DNA of 64,000 bases from an uncultured Bacteroidia bacterium (GCA_943788195.1 CALSPH010000001.1:1002001-1066000); one strand, 5' to 3'; counted from the first letter of the stretch, positions 1 to 9,426 are shown. Translations and numbers: made by a program. The notes: generated from the letters alone by a model not told the origin.

Positions 1-1
1 T

Positions 2-397
2 ACAGGTCATGGATGTGTGAATTGTCGTAAATTAGAGGAAAGTGCTTGGGATCATCCAAAAGTGCTCAAGTTGTTACGTGAAGAGTACGTAGTGGTTTCA
101 TTGTATGTAGATGATAAAACGATACCCATTCCGAAAGAAGAGTATTTCATAAGTATGGCATATTCATCTGATATGCAGGATACCATTAAAACATTAGGAG
201 AGAAGAATGCCTCCATCCAAAAATGCTTATATGGCATTTTAGCACAACCTCAGTATGTGGTTATTGATTATAATCAGAATTTATTGGCAGCCCCAAAATA
301 TTATAAAGACTTGAACGGAGATGGAAGTGAAAGTTTTATTAAATTCCTAAAAGCAGGCGTAAATCAATTTAATGCGAAAAAAGCATTGGCAAAGTAG
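2..397 (+). CDS. DsbD-like thiol:disulfide interchange protein, C-terminal thioredoxin domain (5' truncated)
   Basis: The frame is open from the left edge, so only the last ~131 residues are visible. It begins in the thioredoxin active site: a Cys-Val-Asn-Cys motif (GHGCVNCRKLEESAW) close to the C-terminal thioredoxin-like domain of DsbD-type reductases, which pass electrons from the cytoplasm across the inner membrane to periplasmic partners. Downstream lie an Asp-rich strand and the loop before a cis-Pro-like segment (AQPQYVVID), then a final helix, as expected for the fold. The membrane part, if present, would be left of the window. An internal start at 17 would remove the first active-site Cys, so it is rejected. 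The DsbD-like assignment is good; exact family membership cannot be settled without the N-terminus. Confidence 0.8.
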   Translation, partial: TGHGCVNCRKLEESAWDHPKVLKLLREEYVVVSLYVDDKTIPIPKEEYFISMAYSSDMQDTIKTLGEKNASIQKCLYGILAQPQYVVIDYNQNLLAAPKYYKDLNGDGSESFIKFLKAGVNQFNAKKALAK

Positions 398-629
398 ATT
401 GATTTGGCATGTGGATAAGGTGAATTACCCTTACGGTATCAATCTGTAAACATATTCTTTTTCAACTTTTTCAACGTTTTTATTCAACAATATAGACTAA
501 TGTTTCGTTTTGTTTAATAAAAATAAATATATTCGAAGTGTAGAAAATTTATGTCTGCGTTAACTTCCGTAGAAGCTTTAAATCACTGATATTCGCACTG
601 TTTAAATAATATATTCTTTTGTTTAGAGA

Positions 630-1031
630 TTGCTAGAATTACAACAAATATTACTCGTGGAAGATAGCCAATTAGATGCTATGCTTTTTGAACGTACGCT
701 CCAGTTAAATGGTTTTCAAGGAAACATTAAATCCTGTGTTGCAGTTAAAGATGCCATTGATTATATCAAGAATACTTCAGGTGATCCTAAATCCACTACC
801 AAACTTATTGTATTAGATATGTTTTTGAATGGTGATTATGGAGGTGAATTGTTGTCATTCTTGAGTGATCCCCAATATGCTCATTTAAAGGTTATTGTGG
901 TTACAGCATCTAAACCATTAATAGACAACGAACCGATTTTAAGTTGTGGCAATGTAATTGGAATTTTGGACAAGCCCTTCAGATATGACGACTTTAGGGA
1001 ATTGTTGCTCACAGAAAACGTGTACAGCTAA
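630..1031 (+). CDS. Stand-alone response regulator (receiver domain only)
   Basis: A 133-residue protein made only of a CheY-like receiver domain. Visible hallmarks are the acidic pair Glu11-Asp12 (ILLVEDSQLD), the phospho-acceptor Asp63 after a hydrophobic strand (LIVLDMFLNG), the switch Thr in VVVTASK and the conserved Lys115 before Pro (ILDKPF). There is no output domain, so it presumably acts by protein-protein contact or in a phosphorelay. An in-frame TAG at 624-626 forces the start to the TTG at 630; no ATG precedes the first strand. No histidine kinase is adjacent. The 232 bp before it (398-629) are AT-rich and show no gene and no clear promoter. Confidence 0.85.
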   Translation: MLELQQILLVEDSQLDAMLFERTLQLNGFQGNIKSCVAVKDAIDYIKNTSGDPKSTTKLIVLDMFLNGDYGGELLSFLSDPQYAHLKVIVVTASKPLIDNEPILSCGNVIGILDKPFRYDDFRELLLTENVYS

Positions 1032-1038
1032 TTATCGG

Positions 1039-3333
1039 CTAAAAGGGAGAGTCCTCTTCATCGTCATCTGAATTAAACAAATTATCCCCTTCATCTTCTT
1101 TTTCTGGATCATCCGTAAAATCATCAAATCCAAAGGATGAATTTGCATTATCCATTTCCGTGCAGTCTGTCACGATTTTTTCTTCCCCTTCAAACTCATC
1201 AAAATCATCAGTGGTAATATTGCAATCCTTGTCTTTTAATACACTTTGCATAAAATACCCATAAATAGGGAGCGCTTGTTTAGCGCCTTGTCCTAATCCA
1301 GTGCTTCTGAAGCGAACCCAACGATCATCAGCACCTACCCAAGTTGATGTAACTAAATTTCGTGTGACTCCCATAAACCAAGCATCTGAGTTTTGATCGG
1401 TGGTACCCGTTTTTCCAACCACGCTGCCTTTGATGCCAAACCTTCTCCATATATCTTTTGCAGTGCCAAATTTTACAACACCACGCATAAGTTCAAGCAC
1501 AATACGTGCTTTTTCTTCCGATAATACTTGATTAATAATGGTTGGATTAAATTCTTTAATAATGTTTCCGCTTTTGTCTTCAATTCTAGAAATATATTGT
1601 GGTTCGATCCAAAATCCTTTGTTTACGAATGTGGTATATGCACTGGCCATTTCTAAGGGTGAAATATCTTCGGTGCCCAAACACATTGCTATATTTGGGT
1701 TCATTTGACGACCTTTTATCCCCATTTTATTGATGTACTTTACCAGGTTTTTACTGCCATTTTCACCCAGTCTAAGCATCAAATGAACGGTAACCAAGTT
1801 GACAGAATGTCCAAGTCCTTTGAACATATTCATTGCACCACCAGCACGGCCGCCTGAGTTCCTAGGTCGCCACATTTTCCCCCCGCCCATGGGCAGTGAA
1901 ATAGGTGCATTGGATATTTGAGTACAAGGAGAAATACCATAATCTACCGCTAAAGAGTAAACAAATGGTTTAAATGTTGATCCTGTTTGCCGTGTTCCTG
2001 TGACGTGATCATATTGAAAATAATTATGATTCATGCCACCTACCCAGAATTTTACTTGACCAGTTGTGGGAGCAACCCCTACAAATGCAGCATGCAGGAA
2101 TTTCTTGTAATAACTTAATGAGTCAAACAAGGTCATCGATGTGTCAATATCTCCATTCCAAGAGAATAGAGTCATATCATACTTGTGCACCCTTGTATAA
2201 TATTCCATTGAATCTTGGTTGTCGCCATATTGTTTTTTTAACTCTTTGTAACGACTGGTTCTAGAAATCTTATTTTCAATAAAGGAGTCAATTACACGCC
2301 ACTTATCATCTCGCCATGGCTCTCGATTCCCCCAATGTTGATTAAATAACTTTTGATAACGGGTTAGATGTTTTTCTACTGCCGCTTCGGCATGTTTCTG
2401 TAATTTGCTGTCAATGGTAGTATAAATTTTAAGCCCGTCTTTGTAAATATCATAATACTCACCATTGGCCTTTTTATGGGTTTTGCACCACTCTTTTAGC
2501 TTATTGCCAATAACATCTTTCAAATATTGGGCAATGTAAGCCTTAGAGCTAAAGCTTACATAGTTTAGTTTTATTTCTTCCTTACTGAGTTTATCAAATT
2601 GATCTTTCTCAAGAAACCCATTTTTCATCATTTGGCCCAGGACCACATTGCGCCTTATCTTAGATTTTTCAGGATTTCTTTTTGGGTTGTATCTTGTTAT
2701 TGCTTGTAATACGCCAATAAGTGTGGCGCTTTCTGTTGTATTTAGCTTGTCTGGTTTCTTATTAAAAAACTCTTTAGCAGCCGCCTTAATTCCAAAACTA
2801 TGCCCTGAGAACTGAACGGTGTTCAAATACAATGCAATGATTTCATCCTTGGTATAACGCTTTTCGAGTTGAACAGCAATAATCCACTCTTTAAACTTTT
2901 GAAAAATTCGTCCTGTTTTAGAAACCGGTCTGCGGTCCTCCACATGAAATAGATTCTTAGCTAATTGCTGAGTTATCGTACTTCCCCCACCATCACTGCC
3001 ACCACTTAGAACCGCCCTGGCTATACTTTTCCAATCGATTCCAGCATGATCATAAAACCGTTCATCCTCAGTCGCAACTAAAGCATCTGTTAGGTTGTCG
3101 CCAATTTCATCAAAATCGACCACCGATCTATTTTGCAGAAAGTATTTACCCAGCATTAACCCATCTTCTGAATAGAGTTCACTTGCTAGTTTGCTCTTGG
3201 GGTTTTCTAATTCATTTATATCAGGTAGACTTCCAAATAGACCATACCGCACCGCAGTAAAGAAGAGAACCCCTCCTAATAGAAAGATGATATATATTTT
3301 CCAAAAACGTTTGGTACCTCTGCTAATGGCCAT
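1039..3333 (-). CDS. Class A penicillin-binding protein (PBP1A-like transglycosylase/transpeptidase)
   Basis: A bifunctional peptidoglycan synthase of 764 residues. A single N-terminal membrane anchor (about residues 10-30) is followed by a glycosyltransferase family 51 domain with the catalytic Glu region ATEDERFYDHAGID, the GGSTITQQLAKNLF motif and the EIIALYLN segment. The transpeptidase domain carries SxxK at Ser452 (TGSTFKPF), an SxN motif (GHSVNLV) and KTG at Lys641 (GKTGTTDQ). The C-terminus is a long acidic tail rich in Asp and Glu, likely disordered in the periplasm. It polymerises lipid II and cross-links stem peptides. The next minus-strand gene upstream encodes a PorW/SprE-like lipoprotein and lies only 37 bp from this start; an exact -7 box (3353-3360) suggests separate transcription. 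Confidence 0.95.
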   Translation of the reverse strand: MAISRGTKRFWKIYIIFLLGGVLFFTAVRYGLFGSLPDINELENPKSKLASELYSEDGLMLGKYFLQNRSVVDFDEIGDNLTDALVATEDERFYDHAGIDWKSIARAVLSGGSDGGGSTITQQLAKNLFHVEDRRPVSKTGRIFQKFKEWIIAVQLEKRYTKDEIIALYLNTVQFSGHSFGIKAAAKEFFNKKPDKLNTTESATLIGVLQAITRYNPKRNPEKSKIRRNVVLGQMMKNGFLEKDQFDKLSKEEIKLNYVSFSSKAYIAQYLKDVIGNKLKEWCKTHKKANGEYYDIYKDGLKIYTTIDSKLQKHAEAAVEKHLTRYQKLFNQHWGNREPWRDDKWRVIDSFIENKISRTSRYKELKKQYGDNQDSMEYYTRVHKYDMTLFSWNGDIDTSMTLFDSLSYYKKFLHAAFVGVAPTTGQVKFWVGGMNHNYFQYDHVTGTRQTGSTFKPFVYSLAVDYGISPCTQISNAPISLPMGGGKMWRPRNSGGRAGGAMNMFKGLGHSVNLVTVHLMLRLGENGSKNLVKYINKMGIKGRQMNPNIAMCLGTEDISPLEMASAYTTFVNKGFWIEPQYISRIEDKSGNIIKEFNPTIINQVLSEEKARIVLELMRGVVKFGTAKDIWRRFGIKGSVVGKTGTTDQNSDAWFMGVTRNLVTSTWVGADDRWVRFRSTGLGQGAKQALPIYGYFMQSVLKDKDCNITTDDFDEFEGEEKIVTDCTEMDNANSSFGFDDFTDDPEKEDEGDNLFNSDDDEEDSPF

Positions 3334-3352
3334 AATATTATACTAGTATATG

Positions 3353-3360
3353 CAAAAGTA
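3353..3360 (-). promoter_or_regulatory. Bacteroidota -7 box before the PBP gene
   Basis: On the minus strand this reads TACTTTTG, an exact match to TANNTTTG, 19 nt before the start codon. No good TTTG/TTG -33 element was found at the proper distance. Confidence 0.4.
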
Positions 3361-3370
3361 AGCGGTTTGC

Positions 3371-5965
3371 TCAACTTTTATATTGCATGTTGGCAAATTT
3401 TAGATAGTTGTCTAATTCTCCTAATTTTAGAAGACTTCCCAAATTTTTTGCACTAATTGGAACCAGTTCTTCTAGCTTACTTTCTTTGCCAAGAATCTCC
3501 TTAGCTTTAAGTACATTCATGTAATCCTGATTCTCTTTAAGGTTTTCAAATCCTTTGATAATGATGCATTTGTATTGACCTAATACCATCTCAGTTACTT
3601 CAATGTTTTTTAAACTGTAGTTTCGCTTATGGTAATCATTGAGAGTGTTTTTAATCTTATTGGTAGTACTCTTTAATGGAAAAACTAACATGCTAAAATG
3701 GGGTGCGTTTTTATCTAAACTATATTCGTCTTTCTTAGTTGTTGATTTTACTGTGGAACCGCTGTCTTGGCTGGTTTCACTTTTAATAAAGAGAAGATTT
3801 CGACTTGCATTCTCGCTTACCAAAGTGTTTGGGTAATTGGCAATAATAAGCTCAAGTTTTTTCTTATAATCATCCATGCGTTTCATGCGAGCATAGGTTA
3901 ATGCCTCAATATATTCAAAATTGGATTGTAGCGCATTGCCGGCATACTTTGAATCATATTGCTCTTTTATCAATAGTACATTTTTATATTTCCCGGTTTT
4001 ATAACTCCGGTATGCCTGGTCATATAGATCTTGAACTTCCTTACTTACATTGTTTTTACTTGATTCATTATCAGCAATAATCTCATTCTTCAACACCTTT
4101 AAAAAGTTACTGTTAGGGTAAGTGCGAACTAATTTATCGTAATACGCGTTATAGTCATCACTTCTGCCCACATCTTTATAGTATTTAGCCAATTCAAAAA
4201 AGGTCCTTGGTTCATTGGGATGATTGGGGTAGCGTTTTTGTAGTTGCTCCAAGTAGCTAATGCCCTGTTCAGGTAAATCTAAAGAATATAAATGAAGTAT
4301 GCCTAATTCAAATAAAGCCAATTCATTCTCTTTGTTTAATTGGTTCTTCTGCGATTGAGTGTATGGAATACTTAGATAATACTTTTTTCTATCTTCTGAG
4401 ATATTGGAAGGTACTGCCTGGTTTAAAATAACTTTTGTGGTGTCTTTTGTTTTGGTAGAATCTTTTGTGGGGTCATTAATCGGGTCATCGATCGAATTAC
4501 TGGCTATTGCACTTACTCGCCAATTGTCATTCAAAACACGATCACCCCATTTCGCCTTAAAATCATTCATTCCTCTTGCGCGTAATGTTGGGTCATAAAA
4601 GGGAAAACTTGCATTAGCACTGGCAATGGCGGTGTTATTGTTATTTGGAGTAGGAAACGGGTTGTTTGTCATTGAAGGGGGCAACGAATTGTTGCTTTTC
4701 AATTTCTCAATCTCTAGCGCCTTAAGTCTTCGTTTTTCTAATTCAATTTGACGATCGATTTCATTTTCAAGCTTAGTGGGGTTTTCAGCCAGCATCAAAA
4801 GGCTATCGTTGGTTTGGATGGTGACTAAATGGTTTAATAACTCAGATTGATTTTCTCTCTTTTTTGAGAGTTCGCTGAATTTTGGATGACTCTGGTCTAA
4901 GGTTTGATTGGCACTATCAAAATATTTGTCAGCAATGAGATAATTCTTTTGATTAAAATAGATTGTCCCAATTGCATTATAGGCATTGGTTCTTATGATA
5001 TTTGTATTTCCTTTTTCATGGATAGATTGCTTATAATTGGATAACGCGGATTTTGTGTTGTTGCTCAACTCGTCCACCTTGCCTAATTCATAATATATAC
5101 GGCTATAGTAATCAATGTTTTTATCATCTTTTAACATGGTGTTAAGCAGGGATTTGGCCTTTTTATAAGATTGTCCTTCACTTTGAACCAAAGAGGAGGC
5201 CATATTGATTTGCGCGTTAAAGTTGAAGTCATATGGTGGATTGTATTTGATCACCTTTTTATAGTGATAGGTGGCCTTTTCAAAACTGTCGGCATTTTGA
5301 TAAAGTTGAGCAAGAATAAAATTATATCTAATCTTTTCATCTTTCTTTTTTACAAATGGCATGGCTAATAAAAGATTGTCGATTGCAAGGGTTGGTTTAT
5401 CTTGCTTAATGGCAATATCTGCTGCGCAAGCATACAAACCTTTCTTGTACTCCTTGGGGAATAATTTTTCATTTTTTAGTTTAGAAATGATTGCCAAGGA
5501 CTCGCTTTCTTTGCCCATGAGAATATAACTATATAGTGTCCACAAATTGGCTTGATATGCAATGTTCGTTTTTTTGTATTTACTAGCCACAAACTCAAAT
5601 GTTTCTATTGCAGCAAAAAAGTCACCTCTATAGAAGTAGGATTGGCCCATGAGAAACCATGCATTATCTGTCCATTTACTCTTAGGAAATTTTTCGATAA
5701 CACGAGAAGTCTTTTTAAGTACATTGTCCATATCACCGCCATTACCTTTCAATGAACTTTCATTTCCAAGGTTTAAAATTGGTAGTGTTTTGTTGAAATC
5801 ATCTACAAAGGACTCTTTTACTGTTTTATCCGTGCTACGGATCTGTTTTTCAGAGTGATAAATACGATTATATCTTGCAACAGTATTAACATATTGTTTC
5901 CCAACCCATGTATTACAGCCCGATAGAACCCCTATCACAAAGAGGTATGCTATTATTTTTTTCAA
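3371..5965 (-). CDS. PorW/SprE-like T9SS-associated TPR lipoprotein
   Basis: An 864-residue lipoprotein: signal peptide with lipobox ending at Cys17 (GVLSGC), then many TPR-like helical pairs (for example about residues 100-350 and 560-760). The N-terminal block, with ARYNRIYHSEKQI followed by SKWTDNAWFLMGQSYFYRGD, resembles the gliding-motility/T9SS protein SprE (PorW), an outer-membrane-associated lipoprotein required for type IX secretion and gliding. The length fits that family (~870 residues). The middle (about 395-530) is low-complexity, rich in Asn, Pro, Thr and Lys. The presence of T9SS cargo genes elsewhere in the window supports the assignment. Family call is from remembered similarity, not from a search. 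Confidence 0.8.
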   Translation of the reverse strand: MKKIIAYLFVIGVLSGCNTWVGKQYVNTVARYNRIYHSEKQIRSTDKTVKESFVDDFNKTLPILNLGNESSLKGNGGDMDNVLKKTSRVIEKFPKSKWTDNAWFLMGQSYFYRGDFFAAIETFEFVASKYKKTNIAYQANLWTLYSYILMGKESESLAIISKLKNEKLFPKEYKKGLYACAADIAIKQDKPTLAIDNLLLAMPFVKKKDEKIRYNFILAQLYQNADSFEKATYHYKKVIKYNPPYDFNFNAQINMASSLVQSEGQSYKKAKSLLNTMLKDDKNIDYYSRIYYELGKVDELSNNTKSALSNYKQSIHEKGNTNIIRTNAYNAIGTIYFNQKNYLIADKYFDSANQTLDQSHPKFSELSKKRENQSELLNHLVTIQTNDSLLMLAENPTKLENEIDRQIELEKRRLKALEIEKLKSNNSLPPSMTNNPFPTPNNNNTAIASANASFPFYDPTLRARGMNDFKAKWGDRVLNDNWRVSAIASNSIDDPINDPTKDSTKTKDTTKVILNQAVPSNISEDRKKYYLSIPYTQSQKNQLNKENELALFELGILHLYSLDLPEQGISYLEQLQKRYPNHPNEPRTFFELAKYYKDVGRSDDYNAYYDKLVRTYPNSNFLKVLKNEIIADNESSKNNVSKEVQDLYDQAYRSYKTGKYKNVLLIKEQYDSKYAGNALQSNFEYIEALTYARMKRMDDYKKKLELIIANYPNTLVSENASRNLLFIKSETSQDSGSTVKSTTKKDEYSLDKNAPHFSMLVFPLKSTTNKIKNTLNDYHKRNYSLKNIEVTEMVLGQYKCIIIKGFENLKENQDYMNVLKAKEILGKESKLEELVPISAKNLGSLLKLGELDNYLKFANMQYKS

Positions 5966-5971
5966 AGTCTT

Positions 5972-6002
5972 TTGTTTACTTAGCTAATTATGTAACTTTT
6001 GC
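5972..6002 (+). promoter_or_regulatory. Probable Bacteroidota promoter for the M23 peptidase gene
   Basis: TTTG at 5972-5975, an 18-nt spacer, then TAACTTTTG (5994-6002), one base longer than the TANNTTTG consensus. It lies 44 nt before the start codon of the M23 peptidase gene, in the divergent region next to the PorW-like gene. Confidence 0.45.
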
Positions 6003-6046
6003 AGAACGTATTTATTGTGGCAAGAGTATAATTATTGCAAAGTTAA

Positions 6047-6880
6047 ATGTCATCTCAGAATAAAAAAAAGTTATTTGGTAGACTAAAGAAACCCTATCGG
6101 CTTCTTATTGTTAATGAAAACAACTTTGAGGAAAGGGCGTCATTTCGATTGACTACAATTAATGTTATTCTCCTTTTGAGTTTATTGTTTCTCGTATTTT
6201 TTGTTATTTCCTTTTTCATTATGGATCGAAGTAAGGTGGGCACCTATATCAGTAAAAAATCAGGTGTAACAGGCACTGACGAGCTTATTTACATTAAGAA
6301 TAAACTGGATAAAATCGAACGACAGAATCGAATTGAAATAAAGAGACGTGGAGATATCATCAAGGTGTTTAAGGGTGAAAAGAATAAATTGGATACCAGT
6401 AATATTACCGTAAGTCAGGATGTTTTGGCCCAAGAGGATACGGCAATTGCACCCGAGATAGTTCAAGATCCAATTGATCGAACGTCAATTGAAGCAGATT
6501 TTGCTTTTGAATCATTGCTTTTCTTTCCTCCATTAAAAGGGGAAATAAGTCAGGCGTATGACTTGTATAATCACAAAGCCGTTGATATTACCCCAGTCAT
6601 AAGTGATGAAAGTGTCAAGTCAACCTTAGATGGGACGGTTATCTTTACTGGATGGACATATGATTTTGGCCATGTAATTCAAGTTCAACATGCCAGTAAC
6701 TTAGTTAGTATCTATAAGCACAATGCTTTTTTACACAAGCGTGTTGGTGATTATGTGAGTGCCGGAGAAGTGATTGCCATTGCCGGAAATAGCGGAGAGC
6801 TTACATCGGGTACCCATCTGCATTTTGAGTTATGGTTTAACGGAAGACCATTAGACCCAAGCAATTTCATTTCTTTTTAA
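6047..6880 (+). CDS. M23 family metallopeptidase (LytM-type, membrane anchored)
   Basis: 277 residues: a basic cytoplasmic N-terminus, one membrane segment (about residues 35-60), a short Lys/Glu-rich coiled-coil-like stretch and a C-terminal LytM peptidase domain. Zinc ligands are visible: His176 and Asp180 in HKAVD, and the second motif His257-Leu-His259 followed by FELW. The domain therefore looks catalytically competent for cutting peptidoglycan stem-peptide bridges. It is followed after ~70 bp by a bactofilin gene with its own promoter-like box. M23 peptidase-bactofilin pairs are known in other bacteria as cell-shape modules, where the bactofilin scaffold positions the hydrolase; that role here is inferred from context. 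Confidence 0.92.
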   Translation: MSSQNKKKLFGRLKKPYRLLIVNENNFEERASFRLTTINVILLLSLLFLVFFVISFFIMDRSKVGTYISKKSGVTGTDELIYIKNKLDKIERQNRIEIKRRGDIIKVFKGEKNKLDTSNITVSQDVLAQEDTAIAPEIVQDPIDRTSIEADFAFESLLFFPPLKGEISQAYDLYNHKAVDITPVISDESVKSTLDGTVIFTGWTYDFGHVIQVQHASNLVSIYKHNAFLHKRVGDYVSAGEVIAIAGNSGELTSGTHLHFELWFNGRPLDPSNFISF

Positions 6881-6912
6881 TAGGCCTCACTTATTTTTTC
6901 GTTTTGAATAGC

Positions 6913-6944
6913 TTTGCTATAATGCTTTACAAAATATACCTTTG
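6913..6944 (+). promoter_or_regulatory. Bacteroidota promoter for bactofilin/ATP synthase gene group
   Basis: TTTG (6913-6916), a 20-nt spacer and an exact TACCTTTG -7 box (6937-6944). The bactofilin ATG follows only 8 nt later at 6953, so the transcript would have almost no leader. It could also drive the downstream atp genes, which follow without a clear break. Confidence 0.65.
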
Positions 6945-6952
6945 CACCCCGT

Positions 6953-7342
6953 ATGTTTAATCCTAAAAACAAAGCAGAACAAGCAAGTGGAAGCCTAAAT
7001 ACTATTGGTGCTGGCACAGCAGTAGATGGTAATATTAGTTCCAAAGGCGATCTAAGAATTGATGGTACAATTAATGGCAATTTAGTGTCAACAGCCCGCG
7101 TTGTAATTGGTTCAAAAGCCATTGTTGTAGGGAATATTAATGCAGCAAATGCAATTATAGAAGGTAAAGTAAATGGCAATGTATCCGTTGAAGCTGTGCT
7201 TTCCTTAAAAGGGAGTGCAATAATTGAAGGAGACATCGAAATGCAAAAATTAATGGTCGAAAATGGTGCCATATTTAATGGTTCAAGTAATATGACCACA
7301 GGGCCTGATAAAAAGGAGACCTCCAATGAGTCAAAAACCTAA
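6953..7342 (+). CDS. Bactofilin (polymer-forming cytoskeletal protein)
   Basis: 129 residues with the regular hydrophobic/Gly pattern of the bactofilin beta-helix: successive turns such as GNISSKGDLRIDGTINGNL, GNINAANAIIEGKVNGNV and GSAIIEGDIEMQKL. Short Lys/Gly/Ser-rich ends flank the core, as is usual. Bactofilins self-assemble without nucleotide into membrane-associated filaments and position cell-wall enzymes. The gene follows an M23 peptidase gene and overlaps the AtpI-like gene by 17 bp, so it heads the atp gene group. An antisense open frame across the same region is a shadow of this repetitive gene. Confidence 0.92.
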   Translation: MFNPKNKAEQASGSLNTIGAGTAVDGNISSKGDLRIDGTINGNLVSTARVVIGSKAIVVGNINAANAIIEGKVNGNVSVEAVLSLKGSAIIEGDIEMQKLMVENGAIFNGSSNMTTGPDKKETSNESKT

Positions 7343-7541
7343 CTTAGGAAGAGCTTACGCCAAATGGAGCACATTTGCTATACAAGGCGTTGCTGTCATC
7401 ATTGGGCTGCTTTTTTTGGGACGGTTTATTGATCAACATTATAATCTTGCACAACCCTTATGCACCATAAGTGGAATTCTATTAGGCGTATTCTACTTTT
7501 TTTATAGCCTTTTTAAAACCATAAATTCAGAAAGAAAGTGA
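7326..7541 (+). CDS. AtpI/AtpZ-like small membrane protein
   Basis: 71 residues with two hydrophobic helices (about 15-33 and 43-63) joined by a short polar hairpin, matching the size and layout of AtpZ/AtpI proteins found at the head of F-ATPase operons. Family members are thought to assist c-ring assembly or divalent-ion supply. It starts inside the end of the bactofilin gene and its stop overlaps the GTG start of the next gene by 4 bp, so translation is probably coupled. Identification rests on context and topology. Confidence 0.75.
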   Translation: MSQKPNLGRAYAKWSTFAIQGVAVIIGLLFLGRFIDQHYNLAQPLCTISGILLGVFYFFYSLFKTINSERK

Positions 7542-7912
7542 AAAAATTAAATTCCATTCAACTAAGTGGAGTTGCACTCCTTTTATGTGTGGTTCTAACC
7601 GGAATTACCCAGCTGTTTATATATGTGAATTTGCAGTTATGGTTGTATCCAGCAGCATTCTTCTTTTTCTTATTGAATGTTCTCATTTCAAGAATTTTCA
7701 TTAAGAATAATCACAAGCCCACAGCAGCTGTTAACAACATGATGATATCTTCTGTCGTACGATTGTTCGGAAGTCTCGCATTCTTGTTGGGTTATTTTCT
7801 TCTAAGCTCTAGAATTGATAAGGTATCTGTGATTTTTTTTCTTTTTTATTATTTATTCTTTATGGCTTTTGAAATTTACTATTTAGTGTATAACTTGCGC
7901 CCTCGAAAATGA
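7538..7912 (+). CDS. Small four-helix membrane protein in ATP synthase operon
   Basis: 124 residues, start GTG overlapping the preceding stop (GTGA). Four hydrophobic segments are visible (about 8-28, 34-52, 66-88 and 94-116), each about membrane length. Position between the AtpI-like gene and atpB suggests a role akin to the second AtpI-type assembly protein, but no diagnostic motif was recognised. It ends 4 bp before the GTG start proposed for atpB. Alternative: an unrelated Bacteroidota-specific membrane protein carried by the operon. Confidence 0.7.
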   Translation: MKKLNSIQLSGVALLLCVVLTGITQLFIYVNLQLWLYPAAFFFFLLNVLISRIFIKNNHKPTAAVNNMMISSVVRLFGSLAFLLGYFLLSSRIDKVSVIFFLFYYLFFMAFEIYYLVYNLRPRK

Positions 7913-7916
7913 GAGG

Positions 7917-9125
7917 GTGAAAACTCTCGAAACTTTAGATATATCAATGATTGTAGACAAAAAGAGCAGGTTATTTTTAGCAGCATTTATCGCCTTTTTA
8001 GGAATAATGTTTACGCCTAACGCTGTTTTAGGGTCAGGGCATGATTCCAAAACTGAGGAAAAAGCAGCCCATGCCGACCAATCGGCAGACAATCACCACG
8101 CAAATGGTGCACAAGATCATGATGTGTCTACTGCGGCAAATCAGGCAGAAGGATCAGAAGCTCATTCAGCAGATCACGGTTCAGAGAAATTTGACGCAGG
8201 CAAAGTGATTATGGATCACGTTACCAATTCACATGGTTGGCATATTGCTGGCGATTTGGAATTGCCTTTGCCAGTTATCATATATAATAAAACACAGAAA
8301 AAATGGCAAGTGTTTAGTTCATCTAAATTTGAACATGGACATGCTGCATATTTAGGATTCACTGCGCACCAAGGCAAATTAACCAGCACTACTAATGAAG
8401 AGTTTATGGATTTTTCGTTAACCAAGAATGGATTTTCGATGTTTATAGGGGCAGCGCTCTTATTAATTGTTCTATTGTCTGTTGCAAGGAACTACAAGAA
8501 AAGAGGGGTGAAATCTCCAAAGGGAATTGCATCATTTATTGAGCCCCTTATATTGTTTTTAAGAGATGATGTTATTAAACCAGGTATTGGAAAAGGATAT
8601 GAGAAATTCTTACCTTATTTATTAACCCTTTTCTTTTTTATCTTCTTTAATAATTTATTGGGTTTGATTCCTATTTTTCCTGGAGGGGCAAACTTAACCG
8701 GAAGTGTGGCCATTACGGGTATACTTGCGTTAATCACATTTATCATTGTAACTGTAAATGGCTCTAAAGATTATTGGATGCACATAATATGGCCTCCTGG
8801 AATTCCATTTGGGCTTAAATTTTTATTGATCCCAATTGAGATCTTTGGAATGTTCCTGAAGCCAGTAGTGCTTATGATCAGGTTATTTGCAAATATCACT
8901 GCGGGGCATATTATCATACTTGGGTTTTTTAGCTTAATATTTATATTTAGCGAAATAAATGAATGGATTGGAAGTGGAGTTACTGTATTTTCAGTAGCAT
9001 TTTCAATTTTCATGAGTATGCTAGAATTGCTGGTTGCTTTTTTACAAGCCTATGTATTTACACTTTTGTCCTCTTTATATATTGGAGGTGCAAGAGAAAC
9101 CCACGAACACGAAGAATCACATTAA
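7917..9125 (+). CDS. atpB: ATP synthase F0 subunit a
   Basis: 402 residues by the GTG start; an ATG 30 bp downstream (7947) gives a more typical signal-peptide-like N-terminus and may be the real start. After the first hydrophobic segment comes a ~75-residue His-, Asp- and Glu-rich extracytoplasmic stretch (10 His), then the five-helix subunit a core. The essential proton-channel Arg is seen at Arg322 (VVLMIRLFANITAGH). Subunit a forms the proton half-channels against the c-ring. Longer N-termini are common in Bacteroidota subunit a. Neighbours atpE and atpF follow in the usual order. Confidence 0.95.
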   Translation: MKTLETLDISMIVDKKSRLFLAAFIAFLGIMFTPNAVLGSGHDSKTEEKAAHADQSADNHHANGAQDHDVSTAANQAEGSEAHSADHGSEKFDAGKVIMDHVTNSHGWHIAGDLELPLPVIIYNKTQKKWQVFSSSKFEHGHAAYLGFTAHQGKLTSTTNEEFMDFSLTKNGFSMFIGAALLLIVLLSVARNYKKRGVKSPKGIASFIEPLILFLRDDVIKPGIGKGYEKFLPYLLTLFFFIFFNNLLGLIPIFPGGANLTGSVAITGILALITFIIVTVNGSKDYWMHIIWPPGIPFGLKFLLIPIEIFGMFLKPVVLMIRLFANITAGHIIILGFFSLIFIFSEINEWIGSGVTVFSVAFSIFMSMLELLVAFLQAYVFTLLSSLYIGGARETHEHEESH

Positions 9126-9161
9126 TTACAATTAAATAACAAATCAAAAATAAATTTTTAA

Positions 9162-9419
<258 letters not shown>

Positions 9420-9426
9420 AATCAAA

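Noticed and set aside
6877-7326. 149-codon antisense open frame over bactofilin
   Set aside because: Produced by the regular repeats of the bactofilin gene; the plus-strand product is a clear family member.
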